Assembly (NCBI GenBank): GCA_021234155.1
Contig: JAJEKV010000033.1
Coordinates: 12,843,614-12,907,613 of the forward strand
Reading direction: 5' to 3'
Length of the DNA: 64,000 nt
Origin: Isoetes taiwanensis
Lineage: Eukaryota; Streptophyta; Lycopodiopsida; Isoetales; Isoetaceae
Shown here: positions 25,561 to 42,904 of the stretch, one piece after another
Numbering within the stretch: the first letter of the stretch is position 1
Layout: every line of letters starts with the position of its first letter
Notes under the pieces: generated by a model
Told to the model about the DNA's origin: nothing
Databases searched by the model: none
Seen by the model: the letters and a program-made list of their open reading frames with translations, nothing else
Position numbers and translations under genes: made by a program

Positions 25561-25734
25561 AGAGAAGGACCCGCCGTGAGAGACATTGATGGAGTGTCAC
25601 AACAATATTGGATCAAGAGGCATCCTTTAGCTGCCAAGATGAAGAATTCAACGTGGAAGATGTTTATCAACGAAACCACCTTTAGTCTTTTGGGAAGTAA
25701 CATAGAAGATTTCAAGTGTTCAAGTTATGTATAG

Positions 25735-26520
25735 GTGGTTCATTCTTTAACAGTTGCTCGTCCATTAATCCGGTTTCCGAAGCTATTCATTGATGGGCCA
25801 TATGGAGCTCCAGCTCAAGATTATACTTCATATGGTGTTTTGCTTTTAGTTGGAACACCTTTCATAAGTGTGTTAAAAGATATGCTTATCAACATGAAGA
25901 AAGCAAGTACTCATCACGTAAACACTAATGTATTGCTAAGTAAATTAGTTAACCAACCTAGACGTGCTAAAAACTAATGGCACTTCTGACTTTGCCCAGA
26001 TGGGAGAAACAAATATGTTAGTTGGAAATAGTCGCGGAACCAATGGTCCAACAAATGCGTACTTCTACTGGGTCACAAGTGAATAGGGTTCTTTTGAATG
26101 GTTCTAGGGAGTAATGAATAATGAACGAAGTAGCTGAAATTGATTCTCAAGTAACAATCATTTTTCTATTGCTTACACAGCAAGCAAAAGATGTCTCTAA
26201 GATAGACTGAGAATTTTCAGGCTGTGATTGAAATGCATAACTACCTCACAAGTGTTTATGAAGAGGGGGATGCACGTTCTGCCTTAATAACCATGATTCA
26301 GACCCTTCGTCATGCTAAGAATGGCGTGGACATTGCCTCTGGCACAAGAGTAAGTATAGAACAACTTCAACATCTGCTCATTATGCTAAAGAAATTATGT
26401 GCTCATATGCTACAACATTAATATGTGTTACAGGCTAAGACACATTTTGCGCGACCGAATTGGAAGAAAGTCTTCTCAAAACTGCAGAATTTCTACAAAG
26501 GTGCAAGAATAGGTACAGAT
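25735..26520 (+). pseudogene. respiratory burst oxidase (RBOH) C-terminal relic
   Basis: RBOH proteins are plasma-membrane NADPH oxidases that make superoxide. The relic keeps the NADPH-binding end: [23 protein letters not shown] followed directly by [11 protein letters not shown] (25790-25895), TNAYFYWVTSE (26050-26085), [21 protein letters not shown] and HAKNGVDI (26223-26337), and THFARPNWKKVFSKL (about 26433-26480). About five residues of the glycine-rich LGIGATP nucleotide loop are missing between LLLVG and TPF. Stops follow VTSE and WF near 26083 and 26101, and frames change between blocks. No transmembrane or EF-hand part lies upstream. It is a dead 3' end of a gene. Confidence 0.85.
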
Positions 26521-26891
26521 AGTAAGACTTTTTTTGTAAGAATGGATTTTGGCATGAAAAATGGAGTCCGGTTCATAATCAGACGATTATAGTGAAAACA
26601 GTGGCATATTTATTCGAGATTTAGTTCTAAAGGAAAAGGAAACTTCTAATGACATTATGACAAGATGAATCAAGGCAGTTTTGTTGCATAAAGGGTCTTA
26701 TTAACATTTTCTATGTGCAGGATGAAATTCAAAGTTCAGAAGTGTTTACTACTTGTCAATGATGGATAAGTGGGCTGTAAATGTTCCTAAGGATGGAACC
26801 CTTCTTTATGAGGTGGTGCCATTGAGGGTAGTCGTAAAATCGAGCATACTGATGAGATAATGTACTGCTGTTTTTCCTTCTCCCACCCTGG

Positions 26892-27151
26892 AAATGCTGT
26901 TTTATTTGTTATTGAATGGTGTGTTGTGAACTTAGATTCTTCCTCTAAGTCCATTGAATCATATCGTGAACTTAGATTCTTAGTATGATATAATCTCTGC
27001 TCTAAGTCTGTTTTGTCCCTAAAATGTTGTTTTATCTATTATTGAATGGTGTGTTGTGAACTTACATTCTTGCTCTGAATCCATTGAATCGTATCATGAA
27101 CTTAGATTCTTAATATGATATAATCTCTGCTCTGAGTCCGTTTTGTCTTTT
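26892..27151. repeat. tandem duplication, about 130-bp unit
   Basis: The unit contains 'ttgaatggtgtgttgtgaac', 'gtatgatataatctctgctc' and 'gtctgttttgtc' and occurs twice, starting near 26892 and 27022. It lies between the RBOH and NPF relics. Within each unit 'gtgaacttagattctt' is itself repeated. Confidence 0.88.
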
Positions 27152-27160
27152 GCTACCCTA

Positions 27161-27976
27161 GGTTTCTGGACAAAGCAGCAATGAAGATGGTAGGAAATGA
27201 AGACAATATGGGCAATACAAGTCCATGGCTTTTATGTACAACAACCCAAGTGGAGGAGGTCAAAATTATGATTCGGATACTCCCCATCTGGGCGAGCACC
27301 ACTATATGCTTCACTGTTTATACTCAAATGTCTACATTCTTTGTGGAAGAAGGTTTGTGGATGGATTCTGGCAAACTTTAAAATTCCGGCAACATCTTTA
27401 GTATCATTTGATACATTATCATTGTTTGTGTGCATCTATATGATAGATATTTAGTGCTTCCCTTCATCCACAGGATTATCAAGGTTGATCAAGGTTTTAC
27501 AATATTGCAGAGAATTGGTATTGGATTACTTCTTTCAATCATACCAATGGTAGTGGCGGCCATCATCGATTCAACTTGCAGTGCAGCATGACTTAATTAG
27601 TAGATAATGATTCTGGCCTTGTTCCCATGAGCATTTGGTGGCAAATACCCCAATATTTTCTTGTGGGTGCTCAGAGGTGTTTACTTCGATTGGCCAACTT
27701 GAGTTCTTTTATGACAAATCACCAGATGCCATGCGTAGTTTGGATAGCGCACTTGGTTTAAGTACATTTGTTATTGGGAACTTTTTGAGCAGCTTGATTG
27801 TCAGTGTGGTGACTAAAGCTACAACAAGTGTAGGAAATGCTGGATGGATTCCTGACAATTTAAATCACAGACACCCTGACAATTATTTCTACCTTATATC
27901 TCTTATAAGTGCCTTCAACCTGCCCTTCTTTTGGTATTGCACCAAGCATTACAAATACGATAAAGTTAAAGCTTAG
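27161..27976 (+). pseudogene. NPF/PTR-family transporter C-terminal relic
   Basis: NPF proteins are twelve-span membrane carriers for nitrate, peptides or hormones. A splice acceptor near 27160 leads into FLDKAAM, then LCTTTQVEEVKIMIRILPIWA (near 27235-27295) and YTQMSTFFVEEG. A second block reads RIGIGLLLSIIPMVVAAIID (about 27513-27570), a third VPMSIWWQIPQYFLVGA (near 27625-27672). After a frame change, 27680-27976 gives EVFTSIGQLEFFYDKSPDAM, LSTFVIGNFLSSL and GWIPDNLN to a natural stop. The order equals the last exon of NPF genes. Frame changes after WMDSG, near 27600 and near 27672, and stops around 27590, make it non-functional. Confidence 0.88.
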
Positions 27977-28147
27977 GTACTGCAAATACAACTCGAGTTT
28001 GTTTGCATACTTTGAAAATCTTTAGGCTTTTTCTATCAAATACTCGTGCATGGGATTTCAAAAGCAATAGACCAAACCTGATGGTATCTATTCAGCTACT
28101 TTAGAGACCCTTGCTAATATCAGTAAGGTGGTGGATAGTTTTCAGGG

Positions 28148-28322
28148 AAAACTACCAAAATACCCCTATGAGTTTGTGTAATTACTAAAATACCCTTATG
28201 AGTTTCAAAATTACCAAAATGCCCTTGTGTATAGTAGGTGTGTAGGGGCATTTTGGTAATTTTAAAACTCATAAGGGCATTTTGGTAATTACATAAACTC
28301 ATAAGGGTAGTTTGGTAGTTTT
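28148..28322. mobile_element. fold-back (hairpin) element
   Basis: The left arm (28148-28224) and right arm (about 28246-28322) are inverted copies, joined by a loop of about 21 bp. Within each arm the phrase 'taccaaaatacccttatgag' or its complement occurs about three times, so the arms are themselves tandem. The total is 175 bp. No protein is encoded. It resembles small fold-back or MITE-type insertions; a clean target duplication was not found. Confidence 0.85.
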
Positions 28323-29159
28323 TATCTTAAATCCAACAAGATCATGTCGTAACTTTCATTTACAGAACATTCTGAAAGTCAGACATACTGAATCAGTTGC
28401 TAACTGAAGGAGTCAACAGGCTTTACAAATGCAGTAAAGTTCTGACTAAGTCTACGGATGACAAAGGCAAATCTGGATTTGGTCTTATATACCAACTGCA
28501 TGTATGCCTTTCCATGAAACTTCAATAATGCCTTATGAATTGCTTTTCTGAGTTTTATAAGACTCTAGGCATCATTCCCTTAATCAGTGTATTGTCACTG
28601 AAGTCTCTTGCTTTGTTTTTTATGTTTTTCTTTATGGAAAAGATGGGCATAGCATAATGTTGTGAAAGTTGTGCCTACGAAAGCTATTCCTACATTCTTA
28701 CGTTACACATGCTTGTTTCCCAAGCTATTTTAGAAGATGCCTTTAGGCAGTCTGATATCATGAGATTATACAGGGGTGAACAAAGCTGCATTACTATAGC
28801 TTTAAGCTTCAATAGTGCATGAGCTATTGCTCTTTGTAATCGTAGGATGCCTTTTTGAGATATTTGGGGATTTGGGTACAATAATCACCTGCAATGTGTC
28901 TTTCAACATATGTGGGTCCTTTGGAATCTGTGACGAAATATGTTCATGTGGTTATAATTTTGAGATTTTGCTGAGATATGGAATGATGGAGAGAGGGAAT
29001 GGGTCTTTTTAGCGGGACATAAGCATTTTCCATTGCACATGTCATCCATATCCTTCCACCTACTATTATTTTGGGGAAGTAAGGTCAACATCATTTGGCT
29101 ACCCTTCTTGTCAAATTAGGAATGCTAGAATCAGAGGATTTTGTTGTGAATTTGATCAT
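28323..29159. other. no recognisable gene
   Basis: Short frames without motifs, lying between the fold-back element and the PPR relic. Confidence 0.4.
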
Positions 29160-29480
29160 CAAATTTGCAAGCTATGGCACCCAAATCTGCAGAAACAGAG
29201 CAAATAATCAAATCCAATCTCTCTATAGTTGAAAATGTGCCCATGCTCATGTATTTTAGAACGGCTATGAATTTGATGTCTTTGTTTGGAAACACTCTTG
29301 CTGACATGTATTATAAATTTGGAAGCATAAATGATGCTTTCCATGTATTTGATAGGCTGTCGTGAAGACACTATATAATAGAATACCATAATTGCAGGGT
29401 ATGCCCACCATGGCCATGCAAAGAAAGCATCCATACTGTTTTGGCAAATGCAGCATGAATGAATTCAGCCCAGTCAAGTT
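29160..29480 (+). pseudogene. pentatricopeptide-repeat (PPR) protein fragment
   Basis: PPR proteins bind organellar RNA. The frame GNTLADMYYKFGSINDAFHVFDRLS (29289-29363) matches the plant PLS-type repeat (GN.L.DMY.K.G....A..VFD.M). After a stop and a frame change the next repeat continues as NTIIAGYAHHGHAKKASILFWQMQ (about 29384-29455). Upstream, HAHVF...NGYEFDVFVW in another frame matches the preceding repeat. Several frame changes and stops occur within 300 bp, and no start or C-terminal DYW/E domain is present. It is a decayed fragment. Confidence 0.78.
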
Positions 29481-30906
29481 AGTTTAGTTAGTTCAATAAG
29501 TGTGTGCAGTGTTGTATTTATTTGTCTCGAAAGTGCTATTTCATTGCCAGAAATGCAATATTTTAATTGTTGTAACTCTTGATGCATTTAACCTGCCCAT
29601 AGAGATTACTCGGTAGGCTGCATGCTAGATGCTATGATGTGGTATATGCAAGAAGTCCAGTTTTGACAAATTAAAAGATAGGGACTAGCAATGACGCCAT
29701 CTGTAACTTTGCTGCCAATGAGTCTTCTAATTTGCTCAAAGAGAATATCTCCGTGTTAGTTCTTGATTCTAAAGGACATTATTGGATGCATGTGTTAAAG
29801 ATCACATTTCAAGGCATGTGCTACACTGTTAAACAATGTTTGATAGCCAAGCTATATCACATCTGATACACCAGGATGGGATAAAGACAATGTTTGCATC
29901 TTTCTTCCACCTTGACAGCACTTTCACTGAAAGTGCTTCATTGTTTGCTTGATTATGATAATATTTTAACGATAAATACACACAAAAAACGTGATGCAAA
30001 ACTAGCCAAACGGTAACTAGCCAAAAGATTACCTGAGAGATTTTTAAATAGCATACCACATTGTTACTATTCTACATGCTTAAACATTCTCCATTGTTTC
30101 TCTTTTGCATGTTATAAAGAATATAGCTTCCAGACTGCTGCAGGATTGTGCTTTCCTTATTCTTGCCATGTGTTATATATTTATGCAAAAAACAAACTAA
30201 TTTAAGGCCAAATACACACCATGATGCATTTTTCACAAATTATACCATGCTTCCTAGATGTCGATGTTAGTAGCAATGGTATAAGTAGCACGAATATGAG
30301 TTTGTTCATTGCCCCCTTTCATTTTTGCAGCTTTCAAGCAAGCATTAGAGAACGTATGTTCCATTTAGAATGGGCACCACCTTTTATTCACAAGATATAG
30401 GTATCCTTCGCTTTTGTTCTTAAATACCTATATTTCTTTAGACTGCAGCGGAAAATGCTTGTTGATTGATCGGGGTAGAAGAAGATCAACTGTGTTGATT
30501 GTTCTTAAGGCTTAGATCCTTAAGAACAAACTGATAGGGGTAATTCAATTTAGCACAACAGGGATAATTCAATTTAGCACAACAATTTTAATCGGACAGA
30601 ACGAATTCATGTTTCTAGATTTTGTATTTTTCATATTGCAAATTGTCATAAGGTGTAGATCCTAATTATTTGTTATTTATAGGTCTAATAAAGAAAATGC
30701 CATTCAAATATACATTTTGCAATTTTGGGATAACATCCTAATTTTATCTCATGGCATAAACATGAGATTTGCAGAAAACTTATATGTCATTCTTATATTG
30801 ATGCAAGGAGTGCAGGGAAACTTACATGCTTTTATATGAAATGTGACAATCATTAGAGTTCTTCTAAGTATGGAGCATTATAGTTGTTTGCAAGTATAAA
30901 ATGTAA
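29481..30906. other. no recognisable gene
   Basis: AT-rich. No long frame or repeat with clear ends apart from small local duplications (for example 'aattcaatttagcacaaca' twice near 30545-30580). Confidence 0.4.
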
Positions 30907-31349
30907 TTTTTTTTTTTGAAGAACTGAGACACTTATATTAAAAGAATGGCAATGATACAAGACGAGTAGTGAGGGAAAAGAATGCCCCGAAGGGACAAAG
31001 ACACCTCAGCACTCCATACTAAAAAACTAGTGCGGAAACGTCCAATCACCTCTAGTAATCACTGTACAAACTCCCCATTCGCATTTACAATGTGCAAAAT
31101 ATCTCGCCAGATGCAAAACTTTGTCTCCTCTAGGCCAGTAAACACAAGAAAACTCTGGAATAGCTTATATCTGAGTCGTGGAACTAGAGAGGTTGCAGGT
31201 TGCTGAATCCCTTAAAAAATCCATAAACGACGCCATTTCCAAATCAACCAAATCAACCATGCCTTACACAGATGGAAAGCATGCTTCTTAGGAGAGGACC
31301 ATGAAGCTGGAAACACATAAAGAAGTATCTTCTGGCTACACATCCTGAT

Positions 31350-32286
31350 TCAGAACAATGCTCTGACCCAATCCCATGAAGCTTGCAAATGTGGGCACAA
31401 GACTAGACAATGTTCAATTGACTCTCGATGAGAGCCACAGCAAGGGCAAAGAAAACTTACAGCTGGCTTAAATCTATGCACAAGAACATTTACCCTAATG
31501 CAGCGGTGCACCACTTGCCACAAGAGAACCCTAACCTTCGGTGGGGGGAGAGAGTTCCAAGTCCATGTCCAGACGGAGCGCCAACAGGAACCCTGAAGCA
31601 GAAGGAGGTAAAGTATCATGAATAACCAACGTCCGGTAACAAGAACGAACAAAACATGACTCATCGACCCCCAAATGAACCTTCCAAATCTGAAAGACCA
31701 CCCCTCCCTGGAGGAGAACTGGAATATGCAGTGGAATACAGGAGGCCACTTGCTACCAGATAGCTCGATCACTGCTCTTAAGCCGAAAGCGGGCCTGAAA
31801 AAACTCCCAAGGAGCCAGTTGGCCATGCCAATACCAATCCTCTAAGGTGGAGACTGCAACCCGAGTCCAACGGGCCTGCGCCCGAGCGTGCAAGCTGGCA
31901 GCCAAAGGCAAGTATGTCGGAGGCAGAGGAACCCACAGAAAAGGAGAAGTGTGATGAAATACTGATGCATAGTCTACCTGGAAAAGCACTCGCATATGCT
32001 CCCAGGCCCGTAGTACACCCTTGAGAAAAGGTGACGCGTGTGAGAACGACCTCAGACCGTAAAGCAAGGCCCAAGGCAACTTCACAGGGACAGATGGCTT
32101 GTGAAAAGCCACACAATTCTCGAGGGACTGTAAAAGCAATGCTGCACCTGGAGAGAACACCTCTTCATGGAGAATACTCCAAACAAACATGGAGACTAAC
32201 ACCTTAGAATGCAAAGCCAAATCTAGAATTGCCAAACCTCCATCCTCTCGAGGGCGGAGGCACTTCCACCATACTACTTTAACCAC
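31350..32286 (-). pseudogene. L1 ORF2 C-terminal part with zf-RVT-type tail
   Basis: First block (32286-31753): VVWWKCLRPREDGGLAILDL, the conserved WxxxCxPxxxGGLxxxxL pattern after the L1 thumb. Second block (31826-31350): WTWNSLPPPKVRVLLWQVVHRC, then CPCCGSHRESIEHCLVLCPH, the cysteine/histidine cluster called zf-RVT. The overlap near 31753-31826 marks a frame change. It is non-functional but well preserved. Confidence 0.86.
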
Positions 32287-32329
32287 TACACCTTCTGGAG
32301 TCCCTCCCTAAACAAAGTTTCGGACAATT

Positions 32330-33140
32330 CTATCCAATTCCTGAACCTTGCATTCTGGAGCTAACATAACAGACGCTGTGTATAACGTGGGTGCTACAAA
32401 GCACTGACTTAGCTACAGTAATCCTGCCTGCCATCGACAACTTACTACCCTTCCACCAATTCAGGTGCTTCTGTAGTCCCTGCGAAATCTCATCCCAGAC
32501 ATCGCCCATAGAGATATCACCCCCAAAAGGAATGCCCAGAAGTCTTGTACATGCATTCACTGGGAGTACCTTCCAAGGGAAGAGAAACAAACAAGGTGGA
32601 GGCGGCATCTCCAAAGCCCACAGAGCCGAACGCTTTCCCCAATTAAGAAGACAACCAGAAGCCAAGGAAAATGTATCCAACAAACCCTTAACATTACGCA
32701 ATTGCTTTCTTCTGCTGCCACAAAGAGGAAAGTGTCATCTGCAAACTGATTACAAATCTGCTGACTGCCGTTCTGCACCTGAAGATCCTCTACCACTCCC
32801 TCATCTACTGCAGTCAAGAGCAATTGTGATAATGCCTCCGCCACCATGGTAAACAAAAACGGGGCCAGAGGGCAGCCCTGACGAACTCCTCTTCCCATCG
32901 AAAAAAACGGGGAGGGCTCCCCCTGGCACACAACTGTAGCTCGTGCTGACGTGTGAAGCTTCATAACTGTTTCTGTAAAACGTGGACCACAACCCAAAGC
33001 CAAAAGCACACTAGACAACAACTCCGAGCGCACACTATCATATGCCTTCGCAAAATCGAGCTTAAGATAAACAACTCCCTGACCTGTTTTCCTAGCCCAA
33101 TACAAGCCATCAAAAGTACCTTCACATGCACAATAGGTAC
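32330..33140 (-). pseudogene. L1 reverse transcriptase, palm and fingers
   Basis: The minus-strand frame reads GLYWARKTGQGVVYLKLDF then AKAYDSV (motif A), GRGVRQGCPLAPFLFTMVAEAL (motif B) and CNQFADDTFLFVAA (motif C, FADD). This is the L1 pattern of plants. A frame change near 32700 separates it from the next block, which reads LDTFSLASGCLLNWGKRSAL and SKLSMAGRITVAKSVL. Catalytic aspartates remain, but the ORF cannot be translated through. The first ORF-track-like start is not real; the frame enters from the truncated side. Confidence 0.86.
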
Positions 33141-34737
33141 CTTCCATGGGTCTTTTTACTATTATTGTTATTGCAGCAACGGAATCATATTGTAAAGTTG
33201 GATGATCTTGGTGCATGTATATTGAGTTCTCAAGTATTATCTCAACCACACCACATATGAAGGTGTTTCATAGATTTTGGCATTGGTACTCATGCACGTC
33301 TTTCAACAACAAGATTTCAAGGCATATGTTGTTTTTATTGCCCACAAATTCTTGAAACTTTTAGTCTCATTGTTACTTGGAGATTGAGGTTATAAATATT
33401 TCTATAAATTTTTAGTCTTGATATTTTTCTGTCGTTTAAATATAGGCAAAATAAAATGTTACATTTGCATTTTCCAATCAATCAATGGAAAATATTATAA
33501 TGTAGACAGACATATAATATAGACAGATAATTGACAATATCTTATATAATGACGATTTAATTATCTCATGTCGTAATTCTTGGAGTTTTTTGATTGATTA
33601 AAATGGTTGCATAATGCTTGTGCTAGAGGCACAACTTACAACTTGTCAACATGTATTTCTAACACAATCCATAGATTCTTACACAATGGAGGGCAGGTCT
33701 TAGCAAGATAATTAAAGGTAGAATTTAGATCTCCAATGTTCCATCATAAATTTTTCTCAAGGTTTCAATGTTATGTTAATATTTATTCACCTTCTAGCGC
33801 CAAATAATGCTTGTCCAGCTAGATGGATGCTAAAGATTCCGTACAAGCAACTTCATTATATCATCTTAATGAAGTGCTTTAAAAATTCTCTTCATATATA
33901 TTGTGTTTTTAAAACCTGGCTATAGACCCTGACTATCGTGATTTCATTGTGTGATACCGGCAGGCGGTGTAATACCAATAGGCAGTCTCACAACTCACAT
34001 GCACAATAAATGCATCCAAAATGATTGTTTTTGCCCCTTGAAGTGTTTTTGTGCTAGATGGATTCTCCTCTGATACTGCATTTCGAGCTAAATCAAAAAA
34101 GGATGCCTCATAAGAATAGATAGGAACAAAGAAAAACAACTTCTAGATTGAATCAAGTTCGAACATTGGTGAAACCCATATATTAAACATGTAATTGTGC
34201 AGTTTTACCATGCAGGCAAGTCCTACCAAACCCCAAGGGAGCAAAATAGGGTTTAGCGGCTTCCACCGACATTAGATGATAACAACCAAACCTGAAAACA
34301 AATCAATGTTCCTATCATAAAAAGATAAATATTTCAAGTTTTAGCAAAGTTTTGGTCCGTTATATTAGGAAAATCGAAGGAATGCAATTCTGGGCTGCTA
34401 AAAAAACATCCAAACTCTCTAATATCTGAACAAACAAAACATTATAAAAGGCGAGCTCATTGGTCGTGAAACTCTCACAGGTCATTAATAATCAAGTAGA
34501 TTCAAATGGTGGTAAAATTAAAACTTATATCATCACATGTATGAGTTTAAGTGGCAGTAGGTAGGTCAGATGGACTAATTCTGGTCCATGGTCTCTAGAA
34601 CAACTCTAGTGCTTTGCAACCAAATTTGCAATTACATTACCATTTTATATGTTTTTAAATCGTATAACATGCATAAATCATTATAAGCTGCTGTTGCGAA
34701 AAAAATAGAACGTTTTCGTGCTGGAATATTCCATCGG
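33141..34737. other. upstream region of the MYST gene, no gene seen
   Basis: AT-rich sequence without conserved coding signal. The right end must hold the promoter and 5' UTR of the acetyltransferase; no exact transcription start can be given. Confidence 0.45.
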
Positions 34738-34794
34738 ATGCCGTATTTTGTTCTTTTCGCCGTTAACGTTTCGTCAGGCCTGGCTATGGCTTGC

Positions 34795-34802
34795 AAACCC
34801 TA
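34795..34802 (+). promoter_or_regulatory. telo-box-like element before the MYST start codon
   Basis: AAACCCTA lies 20 bp upstream of the ATG. This motif is common in the leader or promoter of plant genes active in dividing cells. The match is seen; the role here is inference. Confidence 0.4.
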
Positions 34803-34821
34803 GAGAGCTTTGCCGCCCAGC

Positions 34822-37329
<2,508 letters not shown>

Positions 37330-37683
37330 CAAGGCATGCCCAGATGCTAACAATGTTGTAGAAAACTCTGTACCATTTATACAAATGTATATTATTAATT
37401 GAGTAATCCCGTAGAAGGCTGCATGTGTAAGACCTCAAGACATGCAGATGCTGTATAGCGCTAATGCTTTATTATGAATTGAGCCAATGTGGACACCATG
37501 AGAGACAGTTCCTCGACCATTAGGGATGCAGTAAATTAATAGTAACACAAACAATATTTATCTTTATGCAACAAATGCAATGCCTCAATTGTAGACTGGT
37601 GCCATGTAAACGTGCAGTTAGACAGGCCATGAAGTTTAGTATGGCTTTCGAGCATGTGTTTGTCTAACTAATTGCAGTTGCAG

Positions 37684-37890
37684 GAATTGAGCGACATGAC
37701 ATCAATAAAAATTGAAGATGTCATTTCCACTTTGAAGGGGTTGGAACTTATCCAATATCAAAAAGGACAACATGTCATTTGTGCTGACTTAAGACTTTTG
37801 GACCGCCATTTAAAAGCAGTTGGGCGCAATGGTTTGCTTGTTGACCCGACAAAGCTAATATGGACACCGTACAGAGAGCAAGGAGCTTGA
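37684..37890 (+). CDS. duplicate last coding exon of the MYST gene
   Basis: A second copy of exon 9, also exactly 207 nt, with its own acceptor (tgcag before 37684) and its own stop TGA. It begins ELSDMTSIKIEDVISTLKGL and ends KLIWTPYREQGA. Against exon 9 it differs at 13 of 68 residues by my count, mostly conservative, with no stop or frameshift. A second acceptor six bases upstream (37677) would add Leu-Gln in frame. Splicing exon 8 to this exon would give a full-length enzyme with a different tail. An alternative is a decaying tandem duplicate, but the intact frame argues for selection or youth. Confidence 0.8.
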   Translation, partial: ELSDMTSIKIEDVISTLKGLELIQYQKGQHVICADLRLLDRHLKAVGRNGLLVDPTKLIWTPYREQGA

Positions 37891-38439
37891 TGGTGGAAAA
37901 GAACTGTTTGGGCTAGTTGGCTATGTAAATAGTTCATTTTTAGACCAGAAATATGATATTTTGGTACTTTAATTCTATTTGGCATCAACGTCATGGGATG
38001 AAATTGGCACACAATGTAGTTAAATCGCATTTATAGAGTCAACGGTGCCTGTTTCATATGAGATTCGCGGCAAATAAAAACGTTCAAGAATACCAAATAG
38101 TTTCTCATGGACTCCTGTGAATCCTTCATATATTGTAGAGGGTGGTCATCAACATAGGTGCAAAAACAAAAGGAACTAATGCACTACAGAGGATATTAGG
38201 AGCACACAACAATCACAATTACATGTGTACCCTAAAACATTGCACTGTTTGTTGTCCTCCATCTGCAGTCTACTGATGTATTTGATGTTGCTGATAAGCA
38301 ATGCATATAAAAACCAATGTGCCTTGGCATGGCTATACAAGTATTGCATATGAATTAAAAATGTAACAGAAGTACAATTTGTTATAAAGATGGAAGATGA
38401 AACGAGAATTCTTAGCTAGTTGCTTACAACTCTGACTTA
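37891..38439. other. 3' regions of two convergent genes
   Basis: About 550 bp between the acetyltransferase (left, + strand) and the ZTL-type gene (right, - strand). It should contain both 3' UTRs and polyadenylation sites. No other feature is recognised. Confidence 0.6.
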
Positions 38440-42525
<4,086 letters not shown>

Positions 42526-42602
42526 TAAGAATACAAAATTGTTACCTGACAGCAATCGTGCCAATAAGAATACAAAATTGTTACCTGACAGCAACTGTGA
42601 CA
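42526..42602. repeat. short tandem duplication, about 36-bp unit
   Basis: 'aataagaatacaaaattgtt' followed by 'acctgacagcaa' occurs twice in a row near 42526 and 42562, with minor changes. Confidence 0.85.
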
Positions 42603-42904
42603 GGATCGTAATTTAAAGCTGTTGTTGGAACCGATTTTGTTGTTGTTGCTCCGTAATTTCTAAAGCTTGATTGTTGGAACCGAGCTTGAAAGAACTGCCA
42701 CCAGATTTTGGAATCTCTTTGCGGATGCCAAGGAAGGAAAACAAATGGGTTACCCTGATCATAGAAAATGAACGGAAGCACATATTATGTGCTTTCACCC
42801 TTTCTCCTTTTACACCTTAATCCGACATGGAACAGAGGTACCAATATCCCGGCCATTTCAGGGATTTGATCTAAACTGCAGTAGCTATATGATTGGGGAC
42901 ATCA

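Larger units (their letters stand above)
30907..33140 (-). mobile_element. 5'-truncated L1-type LINE on the minus strand
   Basis: Reverse transcriptase (about 33140-32330), connection (32286-31753) and a zf-RVT-type tail (31826-31350) follow in order on the minus strand. The element ends in a run of T on the plus strand (30907-30917), the complement of a poly(A) tail. The endonuclease and N-terminal part are absent: the sequence begins just before motif A, so the insertion is 5'-truncated. A target-site duplication could not be identified by eye. It is clearly different from the hairpin-tailed LINE family elsewhere in this window. Confidence 0.88.

Noticed and set aside
30300-30400. Exon after ttttgcag reading SFQASIRERMFHLEW
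   Set aside because: Too short, no family match I can defend, and a stop follows quickly.
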